Shown here: piece after piece, positions 46,151 through 56,979 of the stretch
Position numbering within the stretch: position 1 is the stretch's first letter
How the letters are laid out: every line of letters begins with the position of its first letter
Assembly (NCBI GenBank): GCA_018398805.1
Contig: JAGFBZ010002139.1
Span: 124,001 to 188,000, forward strand
DNA: 64,000 bases
Source of the DNA: Hirundichthys speculiger
Lineage: Eukaryota; Chordata; Actinopteri; Beloniformes; Exocoetidae
Direction of reading: 5' to 3'
The notes under the pieces: model-generated
Database searches by the model: none
Told to the model about the DNA's origin: nothing
The model's input: the letters and a program-made list of their open reading frames with translations, nothing else
Made by a program: the position numbers and the translations under genes

Positions 46151-47137
46151 TCACACACCGTTTCTGGACTTTATAGAAATATACGTATATATGTGTTCAT
46201 CCTTCTTGTTTGCAAAGCTTTACTAAGTTTCAGATGATTGTTGCAGCTTGTAAAAGGTTAGGCATCACACTTCAACTACTGCTGAGCAGTTTAACGAGTT
46301 ACATAAAATGAAGACTTGCGGTTTTAAAATCTTTTCCTGTACGTAAGTGAAGTGACCGGGTTACCGCCATCGACGACGTCTACCTCGACCCCTCATCCCA
46401 CACGCTGGCGAAGCAGTAAAGCCACGTGACGGCTGAACTGAAGCAGCGGCAGCAGCAGACATTGGCGGCGTCCTCCACGTGCCACATCACGTTACTTTCA
46501 AGAGCTAAAACATACAGCAAGCTAACCGTTAGCACCCGTCACATGGTTTGGCGCTAGTTTGGATTTGTATCAACCTTAGGTGAACCGATATCCTGAATAA
46601 AACAACAAGGTTTATTACTAAGTTTTTGTTTCTTGGTCTTTTCAGTGCAAGAAGGTCAGACTAGGCAGTATAAAGTATATATGCTACTGCAGCATTTAGG
46701 CTAAGTCTGTAGATCCGACTTTTTCTGCCACCGCGTAAAACTTCTCTCTGATTTGACTCACAGCATCTCCTTGACTAGTCTACAGCATTCAGGTGAGGCG
46801 AGTTGAACTATTTGAGGCTTTTGAAGTTACTAAAGAGGTGTGTTTAACAGTGGCGGTTACCCAGTTTTGTGAAATATGTCAAAGAGTCTACAGCAGCAGA
46901 CATTAAAGGATATCACATTTTGAATGTAATATTTAAGTACCATTCACATTGTTAGAGTAACAGTAGCGACATGAAACCGCAACGCATGGCTCCGTTCTCC
47001 GAGGAAACAGCATCTCTAAAGGGTTTGCTGTGGTGATGGAAATAACTACTTAAAGAAAAAAAGACTACCAAAACTAATTCATGTCCCTTACGTAAAGCAG
47101 AAAACAAAGCCATGCCTTTTAGTTTCATACGCTACTT
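46151..47137. other. Non-coding stretch, probably downstream of the receptor gene
   Basis: No coding similarity. It lies 3' of the melatonin receptor in transcript sense. Confidence 0.4.
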
Positions 47138-47147
47138 TTTATTTATT
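47138..47147 (-). terminator. Overlapping AATAAA poly(A) signals of the receptor gene
   Basis: On the minus strand AATAAATAAA (two overlapping AATAAA hexamers) lies about 90 bases after the receptor stop codon, suggesting a short 3' untranslated region. Confidence 0.55.
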
Positions 47148-47231
47148 TTTTTTACTCTTTTAGCTGCACAACTTTCTGGACGTCACATAGAAACAGGAAT
47201 TACCATTTGACCGGCTAAAGATCCCAAAGTT

Positions 47232-47654
47232 TCATTCTTTGTTTGCGCGATCTCTGACCGACTCATTGTTGTTGAGGGGCGGGGGCAGCGACTGCTTGCT
47301 CCTCATGCTCCTGCCATCCGTGGCGGCTCGCGACGTCTCCGTCACGAAGAGGCGGGTCACCCACACAGAGGTGACGATGCGTTTGTACTCGTTCCTGAAA
47401 TTTCTGTTGAGCAGACCGTAGATGATTGCGTTCAGACAGCTATTGAAGTAGGCCATGAAGTAGCTCACCACGAAGAGCCACTCGGGGATGCGGGGGGCCA
47501 CGCGGGTCGGGTCGATGGCCACCGCCAGGCCTATCAGGTTGAGCGGCGCCCAGCAGATGGCAAATAACACAAACACCACGAACATGGTGATGAAATTCCG
47601 CAAGTCGCTTGGTCTGATGCGAGGGCTCTCTTCGGTCTTCACTTTACGCCGCAC
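47232..47654 (-). CDS. mtnr1b: Melatonin receptor, last coding exon (ICL3, TM6, TM7, C-tail)
   Basis: The 3' exon of a G-protein-coupled melatonin receptor. It acts at the plasma membrane and typically signals through Gi. The exon opens after an acceptor (TGTCCAG|GTGCGG) with VRRKVKTEE, the end of loop 3. TM6 is [20 protein letters not shown] (exon residues about 22-41). TM7 is [20 protein letters not shown], with the NAxxY motif that melatonin receptors have in place of NPxx[12 protein letters not shown] and a Ser/Thr-rich tail follow. There are 140 codons and then TGA (47232-47234). The family is certain. The 1B-like subtype is my inference from the tail and from PNFFVGSL in the previous exon; 1A-like or 1C cannot be excluded. 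Confidence 0.95.
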   Translation of the reverse strand: MRRKVKTEESPRIRPSDLRNFITMFVVFVLFAICWAPLNLIGLAVAIDPTRVAPRIPEWLFVVSYFMAYFNSCLNAIIYGLLNRNFRNEYKRIVTSVWVTRLFVTETSRAATDGRSMRSKQSLPPPLNNNESVRDRANKE

Positions 47655-48039
47655 CTGGACATGACAGAACATACGGGGGAAGAGGGTTACTCACCGTTTC
47701 ACTCAAAGAGCATCCTCACACACCAACTACGTATCTGGCTGTTTATTCATCGGTGGCAGAGGTGGCAGAGGTGCCAAAGAGACCAAAGACGACGCAAAGA
47801 GACCAAGCAAGGAAGGTTAAATCTCAGATCAGTTTTTACTGTTGGGTGAGAGTTACAAGAAGAAACTGGATGAAAGACGGATGCTGAACTCACTAACCCT
47901 AACCCTGGTTTCTTCTTTCGATGTGAAATGTGTTTTACTGAAACTGGTGTTGGTTCTTGTCCAGATGTGCGGGACATCACCTGTCAGTCAGTTTCACTTT
48001 GTGTCAGGCAGCTCTGAGTTTTTTTTCAAACCAGATTTA

Positions 48040-51000
48040 CCGTATTTTCCAGACTATAAGTCAGACCGGAGAATTAGTCGGATCTGTCAAAAAATACGTC
48101 GTGAAGAGGAAAAAATATATATACAGGTCGCATCGGACAATAAGAGTAGGTGATAATTGGACTGTTGATGGACCCCTTCCAGCAGCAGCTGTTCAAGGAC
48201 CCATCTCTGGACTCGTTCCTCCATCTGTGGACTCGTTCCTCCATCTGTGGACTCTTTCCTTCATCTATGGACTCATTCCTCTGTTTGTGGACTCGTTCCT
48301 CCATCTACAGACTCATTCCTCCAACTGTGGACTCGTTCCTCCATCTGTGGACTCATTCCTCCATCTGTGGACTCGTTTCTCCATCTATGGACTCGTTCCT
48401 CCATTTGTGGACTCGTTCCTCCATCTACAGACTCATTCCTCCAACTGTGGACTCGTTCCTCCATCTGTGGACTCGTTCCTCCATCTGTGGACTAGTTCCT
48501 TCATCTATAAACTCATTCCTCCATCTGTGGACTCGTTCCTCCATCTGTGGAATAGTTCCTCCATCTATGGACTCATTCCTCCATTTGTGGACTCGTTCCT
48601 CCATCTACAGACTTTTTCCTCCATCTGTGGACTCATCCCTCCATCTGTGGACTCATCCCTCCATCTGTGGACTAGTTCCTCAATCTATGGACTCATTCCT
48701 CCGTTTGTGAACTCGTTCCTCCATCTACAGACTCATTCCCCCATCTATGGACTCGTTCCTCCATCTGTAGACTCGTTCCTCCATCTGTGGACTAGTTCCT
48801 CCATCTATGGACTCATTCCTCTATCTGTGGACTAGTTCCTCCATCTATGGACTCAGTCCTCTGTTTGTGGACTCATTCCTCCATCTAGACTCGTTTCTCC
48901 TTCTGTGGACTCATTCCTCCATCTGTGGACTCGTCCTTCCATCTGTGGATTTGTTCCTCCATCTATGGACTCATTCCTCTGTTTGTGGACTCGTTCCCCC
49001 ATCAATTACTCATTCCTCCATCTGTGGACTCGTTCCTCCATCTGTGGACTACTTCCTCCATCTATGGACTCATTCCTCTGTTTGTGGACTCGTCCCTCCA
49101 TCTGTGGGCCCGTTCCTCCATCTGTGGATTTGTTTCTACTTCTATGGACTTGTTCCTCCATCTGTGGACTAGTTCCTCCAGCTGTGGGCTTGTTCCTCCA
49201 TCTGTGGATTTGTTCCTCCATCTGTGGACTAGTTCCTCCATCTATGGACTCATTCCTCCATCTGTGGACTCATTCCTCCATCTGTGGACTAGTTCCTCCA
49301 TCTATGGACTCATTCCTCTGTTTGTGGACTCGTTCCTCCATCTGTGGACTCATTCCTCCATCTGTGGACAAGTTCCTCCATCTGTGGACTAGTTCCTCCA
49401 TCTGTGGACTCGTTCCTCCATCTGTGGACTAGTTCCTCCATCTGTGGACTAGTTTCTCCAGCTGTGGGCTCGTTCCTCCATCTGTGGGCTCGTTCCTTCA
49501 GCTCTGGACTCGTTCCTCCATCTATGGACTTGTTCCTCCTTCTGTGGACTAGTTCCTCCGTCTGTGAACTCGTTCCTCCCTCTGTGGACTCGTCCCTCCA
49601 TCTGTGGACTCGTCCCACCATCTGTGGACTCGTTCCTCCATCTATGGACTTGTTCCTCCTTCTGTGGACTAGTTCCTCCGTCTGTGAACTTGTTCTTCTA
49701 TCTGTGGACTTGTCCCTCCATCTGTGGACTCGTCCCACCATCTGTGGACTCGTTCCTCCATCTTTGGACTCGTTTCTCCTTCTGTGGACTCGTTCCATGG
49801 ACTCGTTACTCTATCTGTGGACTCGTTTCTCCGTCTGTGGACCCATTCCACCATCTGTGGACTCGTTCCTCCGTCTGTGGAATCGTTCCTCCTTCTGTGA
49901 TCTCTTTCCTCCCTCTGTGGGCTCATTCCTCCATCTGTGGACTAGTTCCTCAATCTATGGACTCATTCCTCCGTTTGTGGACTCGTTCCTCCATCTGTGG
50001 ACTCATTCCTCCATCTGTGGACAAGTTCCTCCATCTATGGACTCGTTCCTCCGTTTGTGGACTCGTTCCTCCATCTACAGACTTGTTCCTCCATCTGTGG
50101 ACTCGTTCCTCCATCTGTGGACTCGTTCCTCTATCTGTGGACTAGTTCCTCAATCTATGGACTCATTCCTCCGTTTGTGGACTCGTTCCTCCATCTATGG
50201 ACTCGTTCCACCATCTGTGGACTTGTTCCTCCATCTATGGACTTGTTCCTCCGTTTGTGGATTCGTTCCTCCATCTACAGACTTGTTCCTCCATCTGTGG
50301 ACTCATTCCTCCATCTGTGGACTAGTTCCTCCGTCTGTGGACTCGTTCCTCCCTCTGTGGACTCGTCCCTCCATCTGTGGACTCGTCCAACCATCTGTGG
50401 ACTTGTTCCTCCATCTATGGACTTGTTCCTCCTTCTGTGGACTAGTTCCTCCATCTGTGAACTCGTCCCACCATCTGTGGACTCGTTCCTCAATCTATGG
50501 ACTTGTTCCTCCTTCTGTGGACTAGTTTCTCCATCTGTGAACTCGTTCCTCTATCTGTGGACTCGTCCCTCCATCTGTGGACTCGTCCCACCATCTGTGG
50601 ACTCGTTCCTCCATCTTTGGACTCGTTTCTCCTTCTGTGGACTCGTTCCTCTATCTGTGGACTCGTTCTTCCGTCTGTGGACCCATTCCACCATCTGTGG
50701 ACTTGTTCCTCCATCTGTGGAATCGTTCCTCCTTCTGTGATTTCTTTCCTCCCTCTGTGGGCTCATTTCTCCATCTGTGGACTAGTTCCTCCATCTGTGG
50801 ACTCATTCCTCCATCTGTGGACTAGTTCCTCCATCTGTGGACTCGTTCCTCCATCTGTGGGCTCGTTCCTCCTTCTGTGATCTCTTTTCTCCCTCTGTGG
50901 GCTCATTCCTCCATCTGTGGACTAGTTCCTCCATCTGTGGACTTGTTCCTCCATCTGTGGACTTGTTCCTCCTTCTGTGATCTCTTTCCTCCCTCTGTGG

Positions 51001-51822
51001 GCTCATTCCTCCATCTGTGGACTAGTTCCTCCATCTGTGTGCTCATTTCCTCCATCTGTGGACTAGTTCCTCCATCTGTGGACTCGTTCCTCCATCTGTG
51101 GGCTCGTTCCTCCATCTGTGGACTCTTTACTCCATCTATGGACTTGTTCCTCCATCTGTGGACTAGTTCCTCCGTCTGTGAACTCATTTCTCCCTTTGTG
51201 GACTCGTTCCTCCATCTGTGGACTCGTTTTTCCTTCTGTGGACTCGTTCCGTGGACTCGTTCCTCTATCTGTGGACTCGTTCCTCCGTCTGTGGACCCAT
51301 TCCACCATCTGTGGACTCATTCCTCCGTCTGTGGACTCGTTCCTCCTTTTGTGATCTCTTTCCTCCCTCTGTGGGCTCATTCCTACATCTGTGGACTAGT
51401 TCCTCCATCTCTGGACTCTTTCCTCCATCTGTGGACTCGTTCCTCCTTCTGTGGACTCGTTCCGTGGACTCGTTCCTCCATCTCTGTCTATCTTTCAGTC
51501 CTTCTCTGATTGGTTTATATCTGTCAGAGGTTCCTCTGCTTTTCTTCAGTCTCTGACTAGTTTCTCATCACTCCATCTTTCTGCTGCTCCATTACTGTTT
51601 TCAGCAGCACATTTTATCATCTTCAGTTTCAATTCTGCAGTAGAGATTTTTCTTTTTGGTGTCATGTCTGAGTTCTCTCAGTCTTTATGGTTTACTCTTT
51701 TTATTTTTTCAGTATCAGTGATCAGTTGTCTTGAGAGTCTGTTGTCCTGTTGTCAAAGATTATTTTGTCATATAAGTCACAGCACTAGCCAAACTTCTAA
51801 AAGAAGTGTGACTTATAGTCCA
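48040..51822. mobile_element. DNA transposon relic with internal minisatellite (intron 3)
   Basis: Left end TA then CCGTATTTTCCAGACTATAA. The right end is a degenerate inverse, GTGTGACTTATAGTCCACC, ending near 51822. A related element with the same termini is at 53196-54018. The interior is mostly a 20-bp tandem array. The right boundary is approximate. Confidence 0.6.
48205..51486 (+). repeat. 20-bp minisatellite, ~165 units, in receptor intron 3
   Basis: The unit is GTTCCTCCATCTGTGGACTC with variants (CATCTATGG, CGTTTGTGG, CATCTACAG, CTTCTGTGA). Larger blocks recur: CCATCTTTGGACTCGTTTCT at about 49759 and 50619, and a TGATCTCTTTCCTCCCTCTG block at about 49898 and, with one change, 50738. 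A higher-order repeat of roughly 840-860 bp is implied. Neither the unit nor most variants contain stop codons, so frames stay open in all three plus phases and partly on the minus strand (up to 393 codons, 20-residue period). These frames lie in an intron and are artefacts. Confidence 0.95.
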
Positions 51823-51928
51823 CCATGGTTGTAAAAATATCCACCTTTTTTTGTAATTATTATTATTTTTTGTCCCCATAAATATGGAGGTGAGTGGGTG
51901 AGTGCCATGACTTGGCAAAAACCTTTGT

Positions 51929-51936
<8 letters not shown>

Positions 51937-52006
<70 letters not shown>

Positions 52007-52010
52007 GTAC

Positions 52011-52052
<42 letters not shown>

Positions 52053-52058
52053 CGCATA
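51937..52058. repeat. (TA)n microsatellite beside the exon 3 donor
   Basis: A TA run with GTATATGTACATATG interruptions. It ends about 60 bp from the exon 3 splice donor. Confidence 0.95.
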
Positions 52059-52116
52059 TATAAGTGAAGTAAGTGACAACAGTGATGCTGAGGAGAATGA
52101 GGATGAAGAGACCTAC

Positions 52117-52461
52117 CTGAATTACAAGAACCCAGATGCGTAGGTAACAGAAGGTAACCACGGCAATGGGAACCAGGAAGTGAACCACCACCACCGCCAC
52201 CGTGTAGGAGCTGCTGACATTCTGGGCAAAGGTGCAGGAGTAGACACGCGGGTCGTAGCGCAGGGAACCGACAAAGAAATTTGGAACAATGGCCACGATT
52301 GTGAGCACCCAGATTAAGGCAACAAACAGCAAAGTGTTGCGATAGCTGTACAGTCGGCTGTAGGAGAAGGAGTGGCAGATGTAGCAGTATCTGTTCACTG
52401 CGATCCCAGTGATGTTGAAAATGGATCCAATGACGCTCAGCCCCATCAGGAAACCGCTGAC
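52117..52461 (-). CDS. mtnr1b: Melatonin receptor, TM3-TM5 exon
   Basis: Exactly 115 codons between acceptor ATGCAG|GTC (52462-52463) and donor CAG|GTAGGT (52115-52116), both phase 0. TM3 starts [15 protein letters not shown] and ends in NRYCYICHS, the NRY form of the DRY motif that is diagnostic for melatonin receptors. TM4 is [17 protein letters not shown]. Loop 2 has [12 protein letters not shown], with the conserved disulfide cysteine. TM5 is [20 protein letters not shown], including the His and Pro typical of the family. It ends RIWVLVIQ and continues as VRRKVK in the next exon, giving the uninterrupted family sequence. No defects seen. Subtype uncertain, as noted for the last exon. Confidence 0.97.
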
Positions 52462-52550
52462 CTGCATGGAACAGAGGGAGGGAGGTGGGATCTTTTACTC
52501 ACACCGTTGGCCTTTGGTATTTCAGTGATAATAAAGTAAAATCATCCCAC
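52462..52550 (-). other. Receptor intron 2 (89 bp)
   Basis: A very short phase-0 intron. The donor is CATG|GTGGGA (weak after GT). The acceptor is preceded by a pyrimidine-rich CCTCCCTCCCTCTGTTCCATGCAG-type tract, split by few purines. Joining the flanking exons gives TQCM-VSGF, the expected start of TM3. Confidence 0.85.
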
Positions 52551-52669
52551 CATGCACTGTGTGTTTCCCAGCGCCCAGCCGTCATGGAAGAGAGCATAGA
52601 GGACCAGTGGGTACGGGTAGAAGGCTACCACGAGGTCAGCAAACGCAAGGCTCACCACGAACACATTAC
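52551..52669 (-). CDS. mtnr1b: Melatonin receptor, TM2 exon
   Basis: 119 bases: two bases completing a glycine codon begun in the missing first exon (phase 1), then 39 codons. It reads NVFVVSLAFADLVVAFYPYP, the TM2 segment with its conserved Asp, then LVLYALFHDGWALGNTQCM, the first extracellular loop with the cysteine that pairs with loop 2. The acceptor is TTGTTCCAG|G (52670-52671). A phase-1 junction after NAG at this place is also where the single coding intron of mammalian melatonin receptor genes falls. The upstream exon (N-terminus, TM1) was not found in the remaining 11.3 kb, so intron 1 is long or the exon lies outside. Confidence 0.95.
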
Positions 52670-52671
52670 CT

Positions 52672-53193
52672 GGAACAAAAACACGGAGGGACGAGGTCAC
52701 TTCTAGATACATTTACAGGAGCTATAACTGTCAGGTGGGAAGGGTTTTACGATGCTGGACATCATAACTTGAAAGTTCTGGAGCAGATTTCACCCCTCAT
52801 CTTCTCATCACAGCACATCAGTTTCATAAATAAGCTTCGGTAAACCTAAAGAACCGTGCAGCATATGAGGCTGTCCGAATTGAACTACTGCTGGACTGTT
52901 GCATGTGGTGTGATTTTAAGTGTGCCTATCTCACCGTGTCTGGCTCAGTGTGATTGTTGGCAGGGAGAGGCGGAGATTACAAAAGGTTTGCAGCCTGTGC
53001 TCCACAGCTGATTGCCTCGCCCCCAGACGAAGTTTTATCAGGACTGGCAGAGTCTCTTGACAGAGTGGAAGGACAAAGCATGTGGACACAGCGCCGGGGG
53101 CATGCAGGACCCTTTTCATCTCGCTCCCCCCAAAACAAATCCAAAGAGCATTCTGTATTAAAAAAATCCACTTAGTGCAAACCATTAATGACA
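52672..53193. other. Receptor intron 1, unannotated part
   Basis: Nothing recognised. Assumed intronic because the first exon must lie further on. Confidence 0.45.
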
Positions 53194-53195
53194 TA

Positions 53196-54018
53196 CCGTA
53201 TTTTCTGGACTATAAAGCGCACCTGAATATAAGCCGCACCCATTAAAATATAAACGAAATATATATTTTGTCACATATAAACTGCACCGGACTATAAACC
53301 GCCGGTATCCAGGCTGAGAATTAGGATTTTGTACCATCAGTGTTTATTCACATAACTGAACTGATTGTTTCTGAAAAGAACCTGTAACACGGCAGTAAAA
53401 GTGCTGATCAAACGAAACAGAAAAGTCATTGATGGTTTTATTCATTTTCCTCCTGCACACTAAAACCAAGGTGCTTTATTTTTCCTCCTCCTGTGTACTG
53501 AAACCAACCCACGCAGCAAATACATCTGGAACGGACCAGCGAAATGGACCCATAATGGGGTCCACTTGCACTCAGTGCCGGATCCGCTTTGGAGCCGGAT
53601 CGCGGACCTGCTGGCTCCACGCTGCGTCTGGTCCACATCTGAGATTAAAACCTTACCTCTGTGGCGGGTCCACTCAGAACCCTGAAATCCACTGGAGAAC
53701 CAACAAACTGACTGGACAAACTGATAAATCCAGGTGTGTCTGAGTAGCTACAATGGTCAGACACACCTGGAATAATCAGTTTGTCCAATAATAACAGGTA
53801 TTGATGCTCACAAAATGAATGTAGAGTAGCATAGCCAACATAGGCTACTGAACAAAAACACAATAGCCTTTAACTACTTGGTTTGTTTTTTTGTTTTTGC
53901 ACTTCCTGCTAGAGAGCCCCCTAAGGGCTGAAGAAAAATTCATAGAAAAATTGCATCTCTGTATAAGCCTCATGGTTTAAAGCGTGGGACAAAAGTAGCG
54001 GCTTATAGTCCGGAACAG
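53196..54018. mobile_element. TA-flanked DNA transposon relic (intron 1)
   Basis: Left end CCGTATTTTCTGGACTATAA; right end GGCTTATAGTCCGGAACAG, inverted. TA flanks both sides (53194-53195 and 54019-54020). Subterminal GCGCACC and GCCGCACC words recur. It is related by its ends to 48040-51822. No transposase. Confidence 0.8.
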
Positions 54019-54020
54019 TA

Positions 54021-54764
54021 ATGCTTTTCTAGGCCCTGGAATTTCCCTGATTTGAACTGCTTTATCTTCGCCTCGTTACTAATTGCCTGTTTACCAGCCA
54101 CTCATGCTGTCAAGCACCATGTGATGTCTAAATTTCAGTCATGCGGTTAAGACGTCACAAGTGAAAGTCATGCGGTGCACTCTCACGGTATTCACATTAC
54201 GCTCCTGTCTCCGCTGGCATCTCGTCCGGCCTTACAGCATTACAGCAGAGGACGGGGAGAAGATAAATAACCTGATCAGAATAAGCAGGCTCCATCACTG
54301 GCTCACCTCCAGCTTCTTTGGAGGTTGTGTTTTAGAAGAGAGCACGAATAAAACTAGGAGAGACTATGATATATGAAGCAGATCCGCTCTGTGGTGGACG
54401 TTTCCGTGGAGCACAGCTGTTCCCGCCTCTCTGCTCTATAAAACTCTCCAAGGGGTCGTTTGTACCTGCTGTGGTTAAACTTTATAATTATACGCTGTAG
54501 CACGAAGAGGCACAATTTTAAGGGTTAAGGCTCTTTTAATTTTAATGTAGTGTGCGGTGAAGCATCTGTGGAGCTGTTCTTTACGTTTTTACGTCCACGT
54601 CATCAATTTTTGCTTTATTAACATAACCTTGAGTTTTATCTTTAAGCCTAGAATTATGCATGACTGCGCCAGGATCTCTGAGTGAATTAACCCATATATT
54701 AGATCTATGTCAGGATGAAGGGCCAATGCCCGGCCCATGCTCACAATCCTGCTTCAGCCCATGA
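54021..54764. other. Non-coding stretch
   Basis: No gene or element ends recognised. Confidence 0.4.
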
Positions 54765-55583
54765 AGACATGATAGGGATGCACGATAATTATCGACCCGA
54801 TAACTATTGGGCTGATAACATGAAATTATGACATCATCTCGATAAGTCCGATATCATGACGAATAGCCCAGATAACATATATTTTTGTCAACACAGCAGT
54901 GCCTCGCTCCCTCTGAGTCTTGGATGACCGGCAGTGAATGTTATGTTCAAGTGACATCGGCATAATCAGAAAAATGATTTCTTAGTAAGGAAAATCAAGA
55001 ATACCCCCTTATGACAGAAAACAACTTGTTAACTCGGTCATAATTTTAGTAGTTGCTGACTTGAATTGATATTCGCAGTATTCTCCCACATGTTACACAT
55101 ACAAAATAAAAAAAAAATAGAAAAGGCTGAAAGAACGACTAGCAAACGAGGGAACAGAGGAATTTACGTTACACCTTGAATGCAGCATTGCGGCGCGGTG
55201 TGCTGATAAAAAAACAAAAAACAAAACATGGAGGCAACTGCGTGGAACTTTGTTCAAGTTTCAGAAGAAGATAGTTCGTTGATTATTTGTGACGAATGCT
55301 CTAATCGAAGGAGGGAAAAATAGCACAAGCTTTAACACGTCAAACCCGACCAGTCACCTGAAACACAACCATCGCTTCCATGGAGTTTTGAAATCACGCT
55401 AACGTGAGCTAACATGAGCTAACGTGAGCTAATGCGAGCAAGCCAGCAGCAAGTCTCCGGTCCGCTCCTCTCCTCTCCTCGCCATCATCTCTCTTATCTG
55501 AAGCTTCCATGAGATTAAAAAAAAAAAAAAAAAACTACCGAAACTCATTTACTTTAATTAAAGGCATTCATTTGAACGGAACC

Positions 55584-55780
55584 TGTGGTGTCCACCTGAA
55601 CAGGAGATGGCGCTGTGAGACAGTGCAGACTGGTTAAGTGTAGAAGAAGAAGCTGGAAGAGAGTAATTACCGCCTTGGAAGACACCTGTTGTTCTACTCG
55701 TTACATCCTTCACGTTTGTATTGTTTGCTGGAATAAAGTGAGGAAAGTAAATTACGTTTCATTCTTACAACGATACCACA
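55584..55780 (+). repeat. 5' LTR of the nested Gypsy element
   Basis: Begins TGTGGTGTCC and ends GATACCACA, giving TGTGGT/ACCACA inverted tips, 197 bp. TTGGCGACGAGGATG, a common fish Gypsy primer site sequence, starts two bases later. The 3' LTR is missing. Confidence 0.85.
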
Positions 55781-55795
55781 TATTGGCGACGAGGA

Positions 55796-56577
55796 TGACG
55801 GCCCTGAACCTAAGCCAGCCTACACCATTTCTGCAGAACGTCGGAGAACCGCTGGTCCCGTTCAAGGCATGGATACGGACTTTTGAAAATTATCTGCTGG
55901 CATTGTCGGACTCGGACTTGAAGGAGGCACGTAAGCGTGCGCTGCTAATACATTGCCTGGGTGCAGAAGGCCAGAGACTTTTTTATACATTGACAGTAGC
56001 TGATGACAAGTACAATACGGCGTTGGAGGCTCTTACAAACTTTTTTACGCCGAAAGTGAACGTGGTCACGGAACGTTACTGCTTCCGACAACGGAGCTAA
56101 CGCCCAGGTGAGACGACGGACCGTTTGTTGCTGCTTTGAAAGAGCTGGTTACAACATGTCAGTTTGGGACTATGGAGGAGGAGATGTTAAGGGACCAAAT
56201 TGTTGAAAAGACTAACTCACCACGCCTCAGAGAGCGTTTATTGCTGGAGATACCCCTCACCCTCTCCAAAGCTTTGACGATAGCATGTCAGATTGAAACT
56301 GCTGTATCAGAGGCTAAAGCTATGTGCACTGGAGCGACAGACAACGTTGTGCGAGCTGTTCATCAGGAACCACAACAAAGCAGGAGATTCAAGAAAGGAA
56401 TACATGCACCACACTCATCACCAGAGACTGGGCATAGGAAAACGTGTTACAGATGTGGTTCGACTCAACACACTGCAAACTTCCAAGGATGTGCTGCAAA
56501 GGATGCACACTGCAATGCTTGCAAAAAAGAAAGGACACTTTGCCAAAGTGTGTCGAGGAAGGAAACAAGTGAGTGAG
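55796..56577 (+). pseudogene. Gypsy Gag with two zinc knuckles (frameshifted)
   Basis: The start ATG is 16 bases after the LTR. The first frame (to 56100) has FLQNVGEPLVPFKAWIRTFENY and RALLIHCLGAEGQRLFYTL, a capsid-type N-terminus. After a frameshift at about 56100-56135 it continues ELVTTCQFG and EMLRDQIVEKT, then the knuckle CYRCGSTQHTANFQGC (about 56447-56495). A second knuckle, CNACKKKGHFAKVC, spans another frame change at about 56530. It would package element RNA; this copy cannot make a complete protein. Confidence 0.88.
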
Positions 56578-56640
56578 GTCGAAGCTGTCCCAGAAGTGAC
56601 AATTTTAAATGTGAAGTGGCTCTAAAACCATAAAGTGTAA

Positions 56641-56960
56641 GATTAAAGTCAGTATCCCAGAGTCAGAGAGTCAGGATTTTGACTTAATAGTTGATACAGA
56701 TTCACCAGTGTCCATCTTACCAGAGTCGGTGGTTACTGAGTATTTTCCTGAAGCTTCCTTTAAGGAACCAAAACTCAGACTGAGGGATTATGGTGGGAAT
56801 CCTATAAATGTGAAGGGTTGCTTACAGGCTAATGTAGCATTTGGGGACCAAAATGCTAACACGCTACTTTACATTGTAAAGAATGGATCAGCAGTCTTAG
56901 GCAGAGATTTATTCTACTCACTACACATGCAAATGTCAGACAGTAAAGTCACTACAGTTA
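56641..56960 (+). pseudogene. Gypsy retropepsin-like protease with altered active site
   Basis: The active-site strand reads LIVDTDSPVSILP (about 56683-56721). Family members have DTGS or DTGA here, so the glycine is replaced by aspartate. The downstream GSAVLGRDLF matches the second conserved ILG-type motif (about 56883-56915). An aspartate at that glycine should be incompatible with the tight active-site turn, so the domain is probably dead even apart from the frameshifts upstream. Confidence 0.85.
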
Positions 56961-56979
56961 CCAGTACCCAGCCAAAAGC

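Larger units (their letters stand above)
47655..52116 (-). other. Receptor intron 3 (4.46 kb)
   Basis: Phase-0 intron with donor CAG|GTAGGT and acceptor TGTCCAG|GT. It contains a TA-flanked DNA element with a 3.3-kb minisatellite, and a (TA)n run close to the donor. 47655-48039 has no features I recognise. Confidence 0.9.

Noticed and set aside
48150..51556. Open frames up to 393 codons in the intronic minisatellite, with 20-residue periodic sequence
   Set aside because: They run in several frames at once because the 20-bp unit has no stop codons, and they lie within the intron between two well-defined receptor exons.
51898..52143. Plus-strand ORF ending in an acidic [16 protein letters not shown] run
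   Set aside because: It reads the TA microsatellite and the strand opposite a receptor splice donor.
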